From positions 28,642 through 92,641 of the forward strand of contig JABDHD010000003.1 of the NCBI GenBank assembly GCA_013285685.1: a stretch of 64,000 nucleotides of DNA. The letters are read 5' to 3'. Under the pieces are notes generated by a model. It was not told where the DNA came from. It searched no databases and saw nothing but the letters and a program-made list of their open reading frames with translations. Positions 1 through 9,077 of the stretch are shown here, in pieces. Source of the stretch: Bacteroidota bacterium. Its GTDB lineage: Bacteria > Bacteroidota > Bacteroidia > Sphingobacteriales > Sphingobacteriaceae. Numbering within the stretch: the first letter of the stretch is position 1; every line of letters starts with the position of its first letter. The position numbers and the translations under genes are program-made.

Positions 1-2
1 AT

Positions 3-677
3 GCCCGCGAGGACCGTATGGGTCGATTTGAGGAGGCAGAAGGAGGCACCCTGTTCCTGGACGAAATTGGCAACATCAGCCTGCAGCAGCAGGCTAAGTT
101 ACTTACCGTGCTGCAAAATCGCCAGGTAACGCGGCTGGGCACCAACAAGGCTGTCGATATTGATATCCGGCTCATTTGCGCAACGAATCTGCCTTTAAGC
201 GAGCTGGCTAATGAGAGCCGTTTCCGAAAGGACCTGGTATACCGCATCAATACCGTAGAAATTAATATGCCGCCACTGCGCAGGCGCAATGAGGATATTA
301 TTATTATAGCGCGCCATTTTGCAAAATTGTACGCCAACAAATACCTGAAGCCATCGGTAGATTTTGATGCCAGCGCAATACAAAAACTAAAAAGTTACGG
401 TTACCCGGGCAATGTGCGCGAGCTGCAATATACCATCGAGCGGGCGGTTATTATGGCTGATGACCATACCCTGCGGGCCGATGACCTGATCTTCTCGATC
501 CTGGAAACACAGCCTGAACAGGTGGTGGACGACGATAACGTTCCGCTGAGCGCCCTGGAGAAAAACGCGATTTTAAGGGTGATTGAAAAGCATAACGGCA
601 ATATAACGCGTGCCGCTAAGGAACTTGGGCTAACGCGGACGGCACTTTACCGCAGACTGAGCAAATATGATATTTAA
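3..677 (+). CDS. Sigma-54-dependent NtrC-family response regulator, 3' part
   Basis: This is the C-terminal part of an enhancer-binding transcription activator that remodels sigma-54 RNA polymerase by ATP hydrolysis. The frame is open to the left edge, so the receiver domain, Walker A and GAFTGA loop lie outside the window. Visible parts of the AAA+ domain are Walker B (GGTLFLDEIG), sensor I (RLICATN), the arginine-finger region (FRKDLVYRIN) and sensor II (YPGNVRELQ). A Fis-type helix-turn-helix closes the protein (NITRAAKELGLTRTALYRRL). The gene overlaps the next one by 11 bp, and that gene encodes a histidine kinase, so the two form a co-translated two-component pair. The signal sensed cannot be read from the sequence. 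The internal ATG at 18 is not the true start, because in-frame coding sequence continues upstream of it. Confidence 0.93.
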   Translation, partial: AREDRMGRFEEAEGGTLFLDEIGNISLQQQAKLLTVLQNRQVTRLGTNKAVDIDIRLICATNLPLSELANESRFRKDLVYRINTVEINMPPLRRRNEDIIIIARHFAKLYANKYLKPSVDFDASAIQKLKSYGYPGNVRELQYTIERAVIMADDHTLRADDLIFSILETQPEQVVDDDNVPLSALEKNAILRVIEKHNGNITRAAKELGLTRTALYRRLSKYDI

Positions 678-2016
678 GCGATATGAATGGCGGCTGGTGC
701 TGCGCGTGTTACTGTTATTTATTACGCTGACGGCGTGTTCGGTACTGGTAGTGGGCGGCAATTCGTTGTTTTTGGTAATTACCGTGCCTTTAGTCGTTTA
801 TTCGGTGATTGACCTGATCCGTTTTCAGAAAAAGGCGCAGGATGAGGTGAGCCAGTTTGTGGAATCCATTCATTACCGCGATTTTTCCCGCCATTTTGAT
901 GTACGCAAAGCGCCCAACGAGCTAAAACCGCTGCGCAAAGGTTTCAACGAGATCAATACCACCTTTAAGCTCATTAGTCGCGAGCGTGAAACGCAATACC
1001 ATTACCTGCAAAAGATTTTGGAGCTGGTTGATACCGGCATTTTGTCCTACGAGCAGGAAACCGGCGAAACCGGCTGGCTTAACGAGGCCTTTAAAAACCT
1101 GATGGGTATCCCCTATCTTAAAACCATTCATTCGCTGGAGAAACGCGAAGAGGTTTTATACAAGGAACTGGTAAAACTAAAGTCGGGCGATGCCAAAATT
1201 TTAACCGTTAACCGGAACGGCCAGCTAATAAAAATACTGGTAACGGCGAGCATGCTGCGCAGCGACGACAAGATTTATAAGCTGATCGCCTTTCAGAATG
1301 TGAGCGAGGCGCTGGACGAAACCGAATCAAAAGCCTGGCAAAAGCTGTTAAGCGTAATGACGCACGAAATCATGAACTCGGTAGCGCCCATTTCCTCCCT
1401 TGCTGATACGATGAAAAACCGGCTGAAAAGTTTGGAGATTGCCAATAGCGGCCTCGGCGGGCAATTGGAGGACCTGGAGCTGGGCATAGATACCATCAAA
1501 CGCCGCAGCGAGGGCCTGCTTAAATTTACGGAAAGCTATCGCAGCCTGAACAAGATCACCCGGCTTGACCTGACCAAAATACTGGTGCGCAACTTGTTCG
1601 AAAGCTTGAACCAACTGATGCGACCATCATTAGAAAAAAAACATATCGAACTGGAGATCATCCTGCGCGACCCTACCCTGGGTGTGGAGGCTGACCATAA
1701 TCTCATCGAGCAGGTAATGATTAACCTGCTGGTAAACGCCGTGGAGGCCGTAAAAGAGCGTGAGCACCCCCGTATTACGCTATCTGCCGAGATTACCAGC
1801 AATAACAAAACCCTGGTTAAAGTTACAGACAACGGCATGGGCATGCCTCCCGAGCTTCAGGAAAAAATATTTATCCCCTTTTTCAGCACCCGCAAAAACG
1901 GCAGCGGCATCGGGCTTAGCCTGTGCAAACAAATTATGCTGCTGCATAAAGGGAATATTTTGGTTCAATCTACGGAGGGGACGGGTTCGTCGTTTATTTT
2001 GCAGTTTAGTACGTAG
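667..2016 (+). CDS. Membrane sensor histidine kinase (NtrY/AtoS-like)
   Basis: This is the kinase partner of the preceding NtrC-type regulator, starting inside its last codons. Two hydrophobic segments at about residues 11-28 and 32-49 anchor it in the inner membrane, with almost no periplasmic loop. A linker of about 180 residues follows and probably holds a PAS-like fold (around residues 110-215). The dimerisation/phosphoacceptor motif is SVMTHEIMNSVAPI, with His233 as the predicted phosphorylation site. The ATPase domain shows an N box (NLLVNAVEAV), G1 (DNGMGM), F box (IFIPFFSTR) and G2 (GSGIGLSL). The short periplasmic part suggests sensing of a membrane or cytoplasmic signal, which is an inference. 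Family assignment is strong; the ligand is unknown. Confidence 0.93.
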   Translation: MIFKRYEWRLVLRVLLLFITLTACSVLVVGGNSLFLVITVPLVVYSVIDLIRFQKKAQDEVSQFVESIHYRDFSRHFDVRKAPNELKPLRKGFNEINTTFKLISRERETQYHYLQKILELVDTGILSYEQETGETGWLNEAFKNLMGIPYLKTIHSLEKREEVLYKELVKLKSGDAKILTVNRNGQLIKILVTASMLRSDDKIYKLIAFQNVSEALDETESKAWQKLLSVMTHEIMNSVAPISSLADTMKNRLKSLEIANSGLGGQLEDLELGIDTIKRRSEGLLKFTESYRSLNKITRLDLTKILVRNLFESLNQLMRPSLEKKHIELEIILRDPTLGVEADHNLIEQVMINLLVNAVEAVKEREHPRITLSAEITSNNKTLVKVTDNGMGMPPELQEKIFIPFFSTRKNGSGIGLSLCKQIMLLHKGNILVQSTEGTGSSFILQFST

Positions 2017-2025
2017 TACGCCGTA

Positions 2026-3060
2026 TTAAAGTTTCGCCATTAGTTCTTCGTTAGCAACGTACATCACAAAATAGGGGTTTTTGTGCGCTTTTTGGCGAAT
2101 GATGATATAGAAAGGCTTGTTCAAATCCATGTGTTTTGGATGGCTCTTAATCGGAAGGGCGGTGTCGGCTAATTTTTCGATTGAGTCGATCGCAACCGAT
2201 TTGATCACTACTCCGCTTTCGTTAAGCGTAAAAGAAGTCCGCTGCCGGGCCACATCAATACGATATCTAATAAGTGAACAACCTATATTTTGGCCTTCGA
2301 TGTTTTGATAGTCTTTACTAATATCAAAGTTTAAAACCGGTATGGAGTACCTATCGCTATCATTACCAAATACATATTTCCATAAATTCGACCGAATTTT
2401 GTCCTCGGCGTTGCCACGTTTAATAAGCACATCTGTCTTTTTAACTGCTTCGCCTAAACTTTTTATCGGAGGCAATCCCTTTACCAGAATAATTTCGTTT
2501 AATGAATCTACAGGATGCAGGGTTAAAATAAAGTGGTCATCATCTGAATAATAGGATACCTCTGTAGAAGAGCAATATTTATCTTCCAACGAACTCATTC
2601 CGAATGCCTTTACTTTATGACCGTCGAAAAAAATACCGCCATCCAATTTTTCTAATTGTGTGCTAAACGGCAGTTGCTTATTAAAACTGGCATAAGCAGA
2701 AACGATTGCATTTTTTACTGACACAAGCGTTTTGTAACTGCCGCTATCCAGCGCGTCATTGAAGGAGTTTGATTGATCCATTAATTGCACAGCGGCCGGG
2801 TTACCGGGCCCAGCCAGCCGGTTGCAATCCGTTATTTTTCGAACCTTGTCCCAGGCATACAAAAAAGCGGGAGTATAAACTACATTTTTATTCCTTTCGA
2901 TAGAGGTTTCCAGTGTTGGGGCAAACTGCGTTTGCTTAAATTTTTCGATGTCTGTGACTGGCGGAAATTTCGAGCCACTGCCGGAGCATCCGGATAAAAA
3001 AAGACCAGAAAAAGTTGAAAAAATGGAAATACAGCGTATTTGTTTGCGAATCTTGATCAT
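2026..3060 (-). CDS. Hypothetical lipoprotein
   Basis: The 344-residue protein has a lipoprotein signal: a basic start, a hydrophobic stretch and a lipobox ending FLSGC, with Cys25 as the predicted lipidated residue. A Ser/Gly-rich linker follows. The mature part is soluble and mixed alpha/beta by eye, with no motif I recognise. It is convergent with the histidine kinase gene and stands apart from the membrane-protein gene behind it, so it appears monocistronic. I cannot assign a function. Export to the periplasmic face or cell surface is inferred only from the lipobox. Confidence 0.75.
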   Translation of the reverse strand: MIKIRKQIRCISIFSTFSGLFLSGCSGSGSKFPPVTDIEKFKQTQFAPTLETSIERNKNVVYTPAFLYAWDKVRKITDCNRLAGPGNPAAVQLMDQSNSFNDALDSGSYKTLVSVKNAIVSAYASFNKQLPFSTQLEKLDGGIFFDGHKVKAFGMSSLEDKYCSSTEVSYYSDDDHFILTLHPVDSLNEIILVKGLPPIKSLGEAVKKTDVLIKRGNAEDKIRSNLWKYVFGNDSDRYSIPVLNFDISKDYQNIEGQNIGCSLIRYRIDVARQRTSFTLNESGVVIKSVAIDSIEKLADTALPIKSHPKHMDLNKPFYIIIRQKAHKNPYFVMYVANEELMAKL

Positions 3061-3299
3061 TTTATAAATTTAAACAAATTTGAATTGTTCAAATATTGTC
3101 GCGAGTTTAGTAATCGTTTCTTTTTTCATTTCTTTTTTGTACGAATTAACGTTTCGTTGATATCAACAAAACGTAATAGTACTTTTCCCGGCATTTTCGT
3201 CAGCCAAGTATTTTAAATATATAATGATGTACGCATTACTAAGTTCGAACGACAATGATGTGGTAATTTGTTATAAATACAACACAGTTGTAAAAACGC
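3061..3299. other. AT-rich intergenic region without recognised elements
   Basis: This spacer lies between the start of the lipoprotein gene and the end of the first DoxX-like gene. It should contain the promoter of the lipoprotein gene. I see no convincing hairpin or repeat in it. Confidence 0.4.
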
Positions 3300-4577
3300 T
3301 CAATCCCCCACCAGCTTTACTTTCTCCCGTTTCAACGGAAAACTTTCCAACGGCAACACCTTCATGGAAACCTGTATGGCCCTGCCTTTCCAGTCTCCGG
3401 TCAGCTGCAATTCGTCTTTTGACGGATTAGTATAGCTGAGGGTCTTCCATGTTTTTTTATCGGGGCCGCTATGAAAGGAGAAGGTTTTTTTGACGCTGTC
3501 CACATCGTATTTGTACCAATCGAGATTATCATCTTTGGTGAATATTACGGCATGGTTGTCATATACATTCAATAGCATCCGCTTCCAGCGTACCGAGTCG
3601 TCCATGGTGGCGGGAAGGCTGTCTTTGGCCACAATAGCCGTAACATCATATATCTTTTCCTTTTGGGCGTTGGCGGTTTTGCGCAGATAACGGTAGTAGG
3701 TGCCTATGCCGATGATCAGCATCAAAATCCAGGGGACTGCGGTCAATACGCCTTTCAGCCAATATTTTTTTGAGTTAGATTTAAATACAAACTGTTTTGC
3801 CACATAAGCCTTCGAGCCGCCGGCAAAGAAAAACTGGAATATACTGTTTACGTATGGCGCCAGTAAAAACAAGGTATAAAGCAGTAATTGCGCTGAGAAC
3901 AGCTTTACCGTAACATTATAAAAAATGTTCAACGCCACTACATTTGTCAGGATACCGGCCATTAAAACATAGCCAAAAACAGCTGTACGGCGGGAGAACA
4001 ACAAAAAAGTGGCGACCAGTTCACAGGCCCCTGTAAATATTTGGTAACCCGGCGACATGCCCATAAAGTCCCACAAAACAAAGTACCGGTTCAAGTAACC
4101 GTAAGGCGTCGTCATTGCCAAAACGCCGGGGGGCATCATTTGCGTGGGGATTAATTTATCTATCCCGTAGCCAAACATTACAATGATCAGCGCATAGCGT
4201 AAATAAAGGCAAAGCCAATAGTACAACCTATCGTAGTTATTTTTTTTCTTATCAAGAATGCTCCAGGCAATGGCAATTAATACAGAAATGGAGAAAAGCG
4301 TAAGGTAAAAAACCACGCCGAAATGGTTGTCGCCGGGGAAGCCTTGCTGTGTTTGGGGGTTAAACCCGGTATGATAGATATGCTTATCCAGCCAATAACA
4401 CGTTGCGGCCATGGGCCGGTACAAGATGCCTAAATCGAACTGGTTATGGTAAAACGCGCCATGAACAACGTAAATGGTGGTGTCCCAACACAGATATGAA
4501 GAAAGCGCTAAAAATGGAAAGAAGAACCGGAAGGCTATTTTTTGCCAGGGTTTCCACGAGGTATTCGGAGTTGCCAT
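3300..4577 (-). CDS. DoxX-like polytopic membrane protein, paralogue 1
   Basis: The 425-residue integral membrane protein has about seven or eight hydrophobic helices in its first 300 residues and a C-terminal region of about 110 residues that is probably soluble and beta-rich (from the ENVYDVTAIVAKD-like stretch to the end). The core segment with YGIDKLIP, GACELVATFLLFSRRTAVFG and LTNVVALNIFYNV resembles the DoxX/DoxD superfamily, but it is longer than ordinary DoxX proteins of 130-170 residues. The gene behind it on the same strand encodes a clear paralogue with the same architecture. They are about 100 bp apart and may be cotranscribed. DoxX proteins are loosely linked to redox stress and quinone or thiosulfate metabolism; the role here is unknown. 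Confidence 0.75.
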   Translation of the reverse strand: MATPNTSWKPWQKIAFRFFFPFLALSSYLCWDTTIYVVHGAFYHNQFDLGILYRPMAATCYWLDKHIYHTGFNPQTQQGFPGDNHFGVVFYLTLFSISVLIAIAWSILDKKKNNYDRLYYWLCLYLRYALIIVMFGYGIDKLIPTQMMPPGVLAMTTPYGYLNRYFVLWDFMGMSPGYQIFTGACELVATFLLFSRRTAVFGYVLMAGILTNVVALNIFYNVTVKLFSAQLLLYTLFLLAPYVNSIFQFFFAGGSKAYVAKQFVFKSNSKKYWLKGVLTAVPWILMLIIGIGTYYRYLRKTANAQKEKIYDVTAIVAKDSLPATMDDSVRWKRMLLNVYDNHAVIFTKDDNLDWYKYDVDSVKKTFSFHSGPDKKTWKTLSYTNPSKDELQLTGDWKGRAIQVSMKVLPLESFPLKREKVKLVGD

Positions 4578-4676
4578 AACATAAAGTATAAGTGTTTGTA
4601 AATAAATATACTAACAATCAATATTAGTCCATTATCTCGCAGTTTCAGGTTCGTTGCCAGGCTGCCGACTTACCTT

Positions 4677-5945
4677 TTAATCCTGCATGATCTTAATTTT
4701 CTCTTTGTTTAAATACATACTGTCAACCGGCGACAATTTAAGTGATACGTTGATATCTTTCCCTCCTTTCCATTTACCTGCAAGTTGAAGTTTGCCGGCT
4801 GACGGATATGCATACTCCAGCATTTTGACTGCGTTATTATTAAGTCCATGCAGGGTAAAGGTCTTTTTCAGGCTGTCCACCTCGTACTGGTACCAGTCCT
4901 CCTTGTCTTTCATATTAAAAATAACCATGTAATTATCATAAACAAACAGCACGCGCCTCCAGCGGATGCTATCAGCAGCAACAGTATCTTTGGTGAGAAA
5001 AGTCATTACGTTATACATTTTTTCTTTACGTGCGCTCGCGGTTTCTTTACGGTATGATTTAACATCACCGATACTTTCAAATACCAGCGAGAGCAGTGGC
5101 ACCAGCACTAATACCCCGGGCAAAAGGTAATTTTTCCACTTTTTTTTAAATGCATAGCGCTGCTGCGGAACAGCGGCAGGCGTCCCGGAGAAGAAGAATT
5201 GGCAGATGTTGCTGAGCCATGGCGCCAACAGGTACAGTGCATATAACCATAAAAGCGAAGAAAATAATTTGACGGATATATTATAAAACCAGTTTAACGC
5301 AACAACGTTGGTAAGTACGCCCAGCACAAAAACATAACCGAACACCGCGGTCCGCCTGGAAAATAGCAGCAAAGCGGCGAGTATTTCGCAGCTGCCGGTA
5401 AAAAGCATATATCCCGGCGACACGCCCATAAATTTCCATAACAAGTCCTCCCTGCTCTGGTTACCAAAAGGCCTGATCATATCTACCGTGCGCGGATGCG
5501 GCATTTGCACGGGTATAACCTTATCAATACCGTAACCTAATATTACAATGGCCAAAGTATACCGCATGTAAAGGTTAAACCAATAAGACAGCTTATCGTA
5601 GCTCGCTCGTTTTTTATCCAAAATACTCCAGGCAACAGCAGCGATAACGGACAGGAAAAACAGGGTGAGGAGATAAATAACGCCGAAATGGTTGTCGATG
5701 GGAAAGCTGACCTGGGTTTTAGGGTCGTACCCGGTATGATAAATATGCTGATCGAGCCAATAAAAAAGTCCACTCAAAGGTTTAAATATGGGATACAGGT
5801 TTTCAACGCTGGCTTTTGCAACTGCCATCCAGGCGAAAAAAACGGTGTTTATCCAGCAAAAGACGGATGTGATGCCTAAGAATAGGAAGAAGAACCGGAA
5901 GCTAAGCTTATGCCAGGGTTTCCATGGGGCATCCGAAGCGTGCAT
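4677..5945 (-). CDS. DoxX-like polytopic membrane protein, paralogue 2
   Basis: This paralogue of the neighbouring 425-residue protein shares the N-terminal WKPWxKxxFRFFF motif, HIYHTGYxPxTQ, GIDKVIPVQM, CEILAALLLFSRRTAVFGYV and LTNVVALNWFYN. I chose the ATG at 5945 because it aligns with the paralogue's N terminus (MHASDAPWKPW against MATPNTSWKPW); the frame stays open upstream to 6044 and a longer product cannot be excluded. The first 310 residues carry the membrane helices and the last 110 form a soluble domain. The function is unknown. Its resemblance to DoxX lies only in the middle helices, so it may belong to a separate large DoxX-like clade. Tandem duplication is the simplest origin of the pair. 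Confidence 0.75.
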   Translation of the reverse strand: MHASDAPWKPWHKLSFRFFFLFLGITSVFCWINTVFFAWMAVAKASVENLYPIFKPLSGLFYWLDQHIYHTGYDPKTQVSFPIDNHFGVIYLLTLFFLSVIAAVAWSILDKKRASYDKLSYWFNLYMRYTLAIVILGYGIDKVIPVQMPHPRTVDMIRPFGNQSREDLLWKFMGVSPGYMLFTGSCEILAALLLFSRRTAVFGYVFVLGVLTNVVALNWFYNISVKLFSSLLWLYALYLLAPWLSNICQFFFSGTPAAVPQQRYAFKKKWKNYLLPGVLVLVPLLSLVFESIGDVKSYRKETASARKEKMYNVMTFLTKDTVAADSIRWRRVLFVYDNYMVIFNMKDKEDWYQYEVDSLKKTFTLHGLNNNAVKMLEYAYPSAGKLQLAGKWKGGKDINVSLKLSPVDSMYLNKEKIKIMQD

Positions 5946-6121
5946 CGTAAATTGCTTAAGGTAAATAATTGTAAATAAAGGTAATAACAAATTATTCACA
6001 CTACCAAAATAATTTCGGGGCCAGGCCGCCCGTTCCCTCAGCAATTGAATTTGTACGTCAATTCATCATCATTTTTCGAGAAACATTGAGCACCAAACTA
6101 TTTATCAATTAGTATTGCAGC

Positions 6122-6655
6122 ATGCCGGCTAACAAAAGTGTCCTTGCTATTTCGGGCAGCCTGCGGGCGGGCTCGTCCAATCATGCTATTTTGCGGTATT
6201 TAGGCGGCCTGGCGCCTGCTGATTTTGATTACGTAATTTATGATGGCCTTGCCGGGCTTGCGCATTTTGATCCGGGGCTGGATGCTGGCCAAACGCCCTC
6301 CCCTGTCATTGAATTAAGGCAACTGCTGGCTAATGCCGACGCCGTTATCATTTGCAGCCCCGAATATGCTTTCGGCGTACCCGGTTCACTGAAAAACCTG
6401 CTTGATTGGACGGTTGGCAGCGGTTCGCTGGAAGGTAAGCCGTTGGCGCTTATTACTGCTTCAACCGGTGGACAACATGCACATGCCGCCTTGCAGCTGA
6501 TATTGAAAAGTGCATTAGGGGGCAATTTACCGGCGGATGCGACTTTGCTGATCCCGTTTGTACGGACGAAAATGGATGGGGGCGGGAATGTGGTCGATAT
6601 TGAAACCAAAGAGGCTTTGCACCAGGTTTTCAATGTTCTATTAACAGCGCTTTAA
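6122..6655 (+). CDS. NADPH-dependent FMN reductase family protein
   Basis: A 177-residue flavodoxin-like oxidoreductase. The phosphate-binding loop for FMN is seen near the N terminus (SGSLRAGSSNHAIL), and the family signature for the flavin ring appears as SPEYAFGVPGSLKNLLDW at about residues 80-97. A Gly/Thr-rich turn, LITASTGGQHAHAALQ, follows as in NAD(P)H:quinone or azo-dye reductases of this family. Length matches the family. It probably reduces quinones or other small acceptors with NADPH in the cytoplasm; the natural substrate cannot be read from sequence. It is transcribed alone and convergent with the LytTR regulator gene, with a 23-bp gap. Confidence 0.9.
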   Translation: MPANKSVLAISGSLRAGSSNHAILRYLGGLAPADFDYVIYDGLAGLAHFDPGLDAGQTPSPVIELRQLLANADAVIICSPEYAFGVPGSLKNLLDWTVGSGSLEGKPLALITASTGGQHAHAALQLILKSALGGNLPADATLLIPFVRTKMDGGGNVVDIETKEALHQVFNVLLTAL

Positions 6656-6678
6656 CGGAACAAAGGACCTTGGTCGCT

Positions 6679-7374
6679 TCAAAACAACCCCTTTAGATTC
6701 TCTTTATAAAATTCACTTACCGGTATTTCTTTTTCGTGAATGCAAACAAAATCGCGTTTTATAGAGGTTATTTTTGACGCGGCGACCAGGAAAGATTTGT
6801 GCGTGCGGATAAACGCGCCGGAAGGCAGTTTTTCTTCTATTGCTTTGATGGTCATGTGCGTGAGTACCGGCTTTGGCGAGGATGAAAGATGTATTTTTAT
6901 ATAATCTTTTAAGCCTTCGACATATTCAATATCCGACACTACAATTTTTACCAGGGTATATTCAACATTTACAAAAAAATCGGGCGCGCCAGTTGTTGGG
7001 GCGGCCTTCAACTGCTTCAATTTAAACAGCTCATTTGCGCGGTTGGCTGCTTTTAAAAATCGCTCAAAGCTAAATGGTTTCAAAATATAGTCTACCACAT
7101 TCAGGTTAAACCCTTCAAGCGCATATTTTTCGTACGCGGTAACTAAAATGATCAGCGGCGGCTCGTTTAGCGACTGCAGAAACTGTAGACCGCTCAAGCC
7201 GGGCATCTGGATATCCAAAAAAACAAGGTCGACCGCTTCCGACTGCAAAACGTCTATGGCTTCGAGGGCGTTTTTACAGGCTTTTATAAGCTGCAAAAAA
7301 GGAATTTGCCGGATATTATCTTCCAGTAGCTCACGCACCAATTGCTCATCATCCACAACTATACAGCGCATCAT
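6679..7374 (-). CDS. LytTR-family response regulator
   Basis: A 231-residue LytR/AlgR-type regulator. The receiver domain covers about residues 1-120, with the acidic pair VVDDE, phosphoacceptor Asp54 in VFLDIQMPG, a switch Thr in LVTAYEKY and the conserved Lys in YILKPFSFERF. The C-terminal DNA-binding LytTR domain covers about residues 130-231 and contains IEYVEGLKDYIKIH and GAFIRTHKSFLV. The start codon overlaps the stop of the upstream kinase gene (ATGA), so the two are translationally coupled. Regulators of this family bind pairs of 9-bp direct repeats. No clear copy of the motif found at 37-50 kb was noticed near this operon, so its targets are unknown. Confidence 0.95.
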   Translation of the reverse strand: MMRCIVVDDEQLVRELLEDNIRQIPFLQLIKACKNALEAIDVLQSEAVDLVFLDIQMPGLSGLQFLQSLNEPPLIILVTAYEKYALEGFNLNVVDYILKPFSFERFLKAANRANELFKLKQLKAAPTTGAPDFFVNVEYTLVKIVVSDIEYVEGLKDYIKIHLSSSPKPVLTHMTIKAIEEKLPSGAFIRTHKSFLVAASKITSIKRDFVCIHEKEIPVSEFYKENLKGLF

Positions 7375-8396
7375 GCCAGTTTCAGAGTTAAAATAATATA
7401 AAACAGGTTATTGCTATCCTTTATCGTTAACGAATAATTGTTTTTGTAAAGCATATCCAGCCGGGCTTTTACATTGCTGAGCCCTATGCCCGAGCTGTCA
7501 TCCTTACTGTTATCATTTACTGCATCAAAACCGTTGAGTACTTCAAAAACCAATGATTCATTGTCTACCAATAATTTAACAGATATATTGGGGCGTTCGA
7601 TATTTCCTGTTCCGTGTTTAAAGGCATTCTCCACAAAAGGGATCAGCAGCATTGGTTCAATGGTGTAATGTTCGTCGCCCTTGTTCAATTTTATGGTGGT
7701 GTCAATTGCTACATCGTCTCCAAAACGCAGCTTCTGCAACGCAATATAACTATTCAGATATTCAACCTCTTTTCCCAATGCTACTTTCTTTTCCCGCGTG
7801 TCATACAACATATAACGCATCAGGCCGGCAAGCATAATAAGCGATTGCTCCAATTGGTCGGATTTTTTCCTCGCCAAAGAAACCAGGTTGGTTAAAACAT
7901 TGAACAAAAAATGCGGGCTGATCTGTGAGCGAAGAAATTTCAGCTCGGCAAATAATTGTTCTGCCTGCTTTTCTTTTTGTTCGTGTTCAAAGCGGATCTT
8001 ATCTACTATCCGTCGATAGATAATGCTGATAATGAAAGCAATAATCGATGGAATAAGTACAAACCTGGTAGCTGCGGTATTTTTAAGCACATCAGAAAAC
8101 CATGTGGCGATAATAAAAAATTTTAACCGATGGGATGCGATAATGACCAGGACGGCGCTGATAATATAAAGCCACCACCAGCGCCGGTTGCATAACTTAG
8201 GGTACAGGTAAAATGCATTGCCGTAAAAAATGGCGATGTGAATAAAAACCGTTGCGGTAAATAACCGCCCGGGGATAATACCGATCCGGTAATCATTGGC
8301 TGCGTTAGAAACCAGGTATGGGAACAATAATACTACGCCCCAAACCAGTATATGAAGAGCATAGCCGACGTATTTAAAATTGAGCGTTTTTTTCAT
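7371..8396 (-). CDS. LytS/YpdA-type sensor histidine kinase
   Basis: A 341-residue kinase of the His_kinase (PF06580) type that pairs with LytTR regulators. Four hydrophobic segments lie within residues 10-128 and make up the whole sensor region, with short loops only. A coiled linker rich in Lys/Glu leads to the phosphoacceptor motif QISPHFLFNVLTNL, with His162 as the predicted site. The ATPase domain carries the N box (MLLIPFVENAFKHG) and the G2-like SGIGLSNVKARLDML. It is followed directly by its regulator gene through a 4-bp overlap. A DUF2306 gene lies 15 bp upstream on the same strand, so all four genes from 9445 to 6679 may be one operon and the membrane proteins could feed the sensor. 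Confidence 0.94.
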   Translation of the reverse strand: MKKTLNFKYVGYALHILVWGVVLLFPYLVSNAANDYRIGIIPGRLFTATVFIHIAIFYGNAFYLYPKLCNRRWWWLYIISAVLVIIASHRLKFFIIATWFSDVLKNTAATRFVLIPSIIAFIISIIYRRIVDKIRFEHEQKEKQAEQLFAELKFLRSQISPHFLFNVLTNLVSLARKKSDQLEQSLIMLAGLMRYMLYDTREKKVALGKEVEYLNSYIALQKLRFGDDVAIDTTIKLNKGDEHYTIEPMLLIPFVENAFKHGTGNIERPNISVKLLVDNESLVFEVLNGFDAVNDNSKDDSSGIGLSNVKARLDMLYKNNYSLTIKDSNNLFYIILTLKLA

Positions 8397-8411
8397 GCAG
8401 GATAAATAAAA

Positions 8412-9077
8412 CTAAGGAATAATTGGCACATTTCGTTTTCTGGTATAATTGATCCATACCTCGGCAGCTATTAAATGGATGGTAAAACCGATCCAGAAAG
8501 CGATGCCGAAAAATTGATACGGCGATAGCCTGGAAAAGGCGAAAAATAGGCCGACGATTGGGCGCACCGTGGCAATAGCGAAACCGATTGCAAACATCCG
8601 TATCATCCATTCGCGGTGAAGCGCGACCTCATGCCGGCTGATATGATAAAAACCCTTTGCCAATGAGAACAAAAATATAATGGCGAACAAAACGGTAGCC
8701 GATGTTTCAGTTGCCCCTCCGATATTTGTTTTGAAACTCATGATCAATGCCGTAACACCTATGACCAGGCCTAAAACAACTACAATTCGCCCGGACAAAC
8801 GGTGGAACCAAAGATGGCGCGCGCGAATGCCCGGCACGAATTGCAGCGGCGCGAGGATCATAAACAATGCGCCGGGTATGATATGGACAAAAGTTAACGC
8901 TTTGTTAAGTTGAAAACCGGTGTCGAACGCGCCATATTTAGGATGTACGAACGGTTTGATGACGCCGGCCAAAGTCAATGAACGGCGGATCACAACGGTT
9001 ATCCCGATAATTGCCAGTATCACTACAATGGTGGTGATTGTCCGGATCAGCTGGCGGGGAATTTTTTGTGCTGTCAT
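8412..9077 (-). CDS. DUF2306 membrane protein
   Basis: The 221-residue membrane protein has about six or seven hydrophobic helices. The family's characteristic core is seen in HIIPGALFMILAPLQF, LWFHRLSGRIVVVLG and GFYHISRHEVALHREWMIRM. The conserved histidines in these three segments could bind a cofactor such as heme, which is speculation on my part. Its start overlaps the stop of the upstream small membrane-protein gene by 4 bp and it lies 15 bp from the downstream kinase gene. Operon membership with the LytTR system is therefore likely. No biochemical function is established for the family as far as I know. Confidence 0.85.
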   Translation of the reverse strand: MTAQKIPRQLIRTITTIVVILAIIGITVVIRRSLTLAGVIKPFVHPKYGAFDTGFQLNKALTFVHIIPGALFMILAPLQFVPGIRARHLWFHRLSGRIVVVLGLVIGVTALIMSFKTNIGGATETSATVLFAIIFLFSLAKGFYHISRHEVALHREWMIRMFAIGFAIATVRPIVGLFFAFSRLSPYQFFGIAFWIGFTIHLIAAEVWINYTRKRNVPIIP

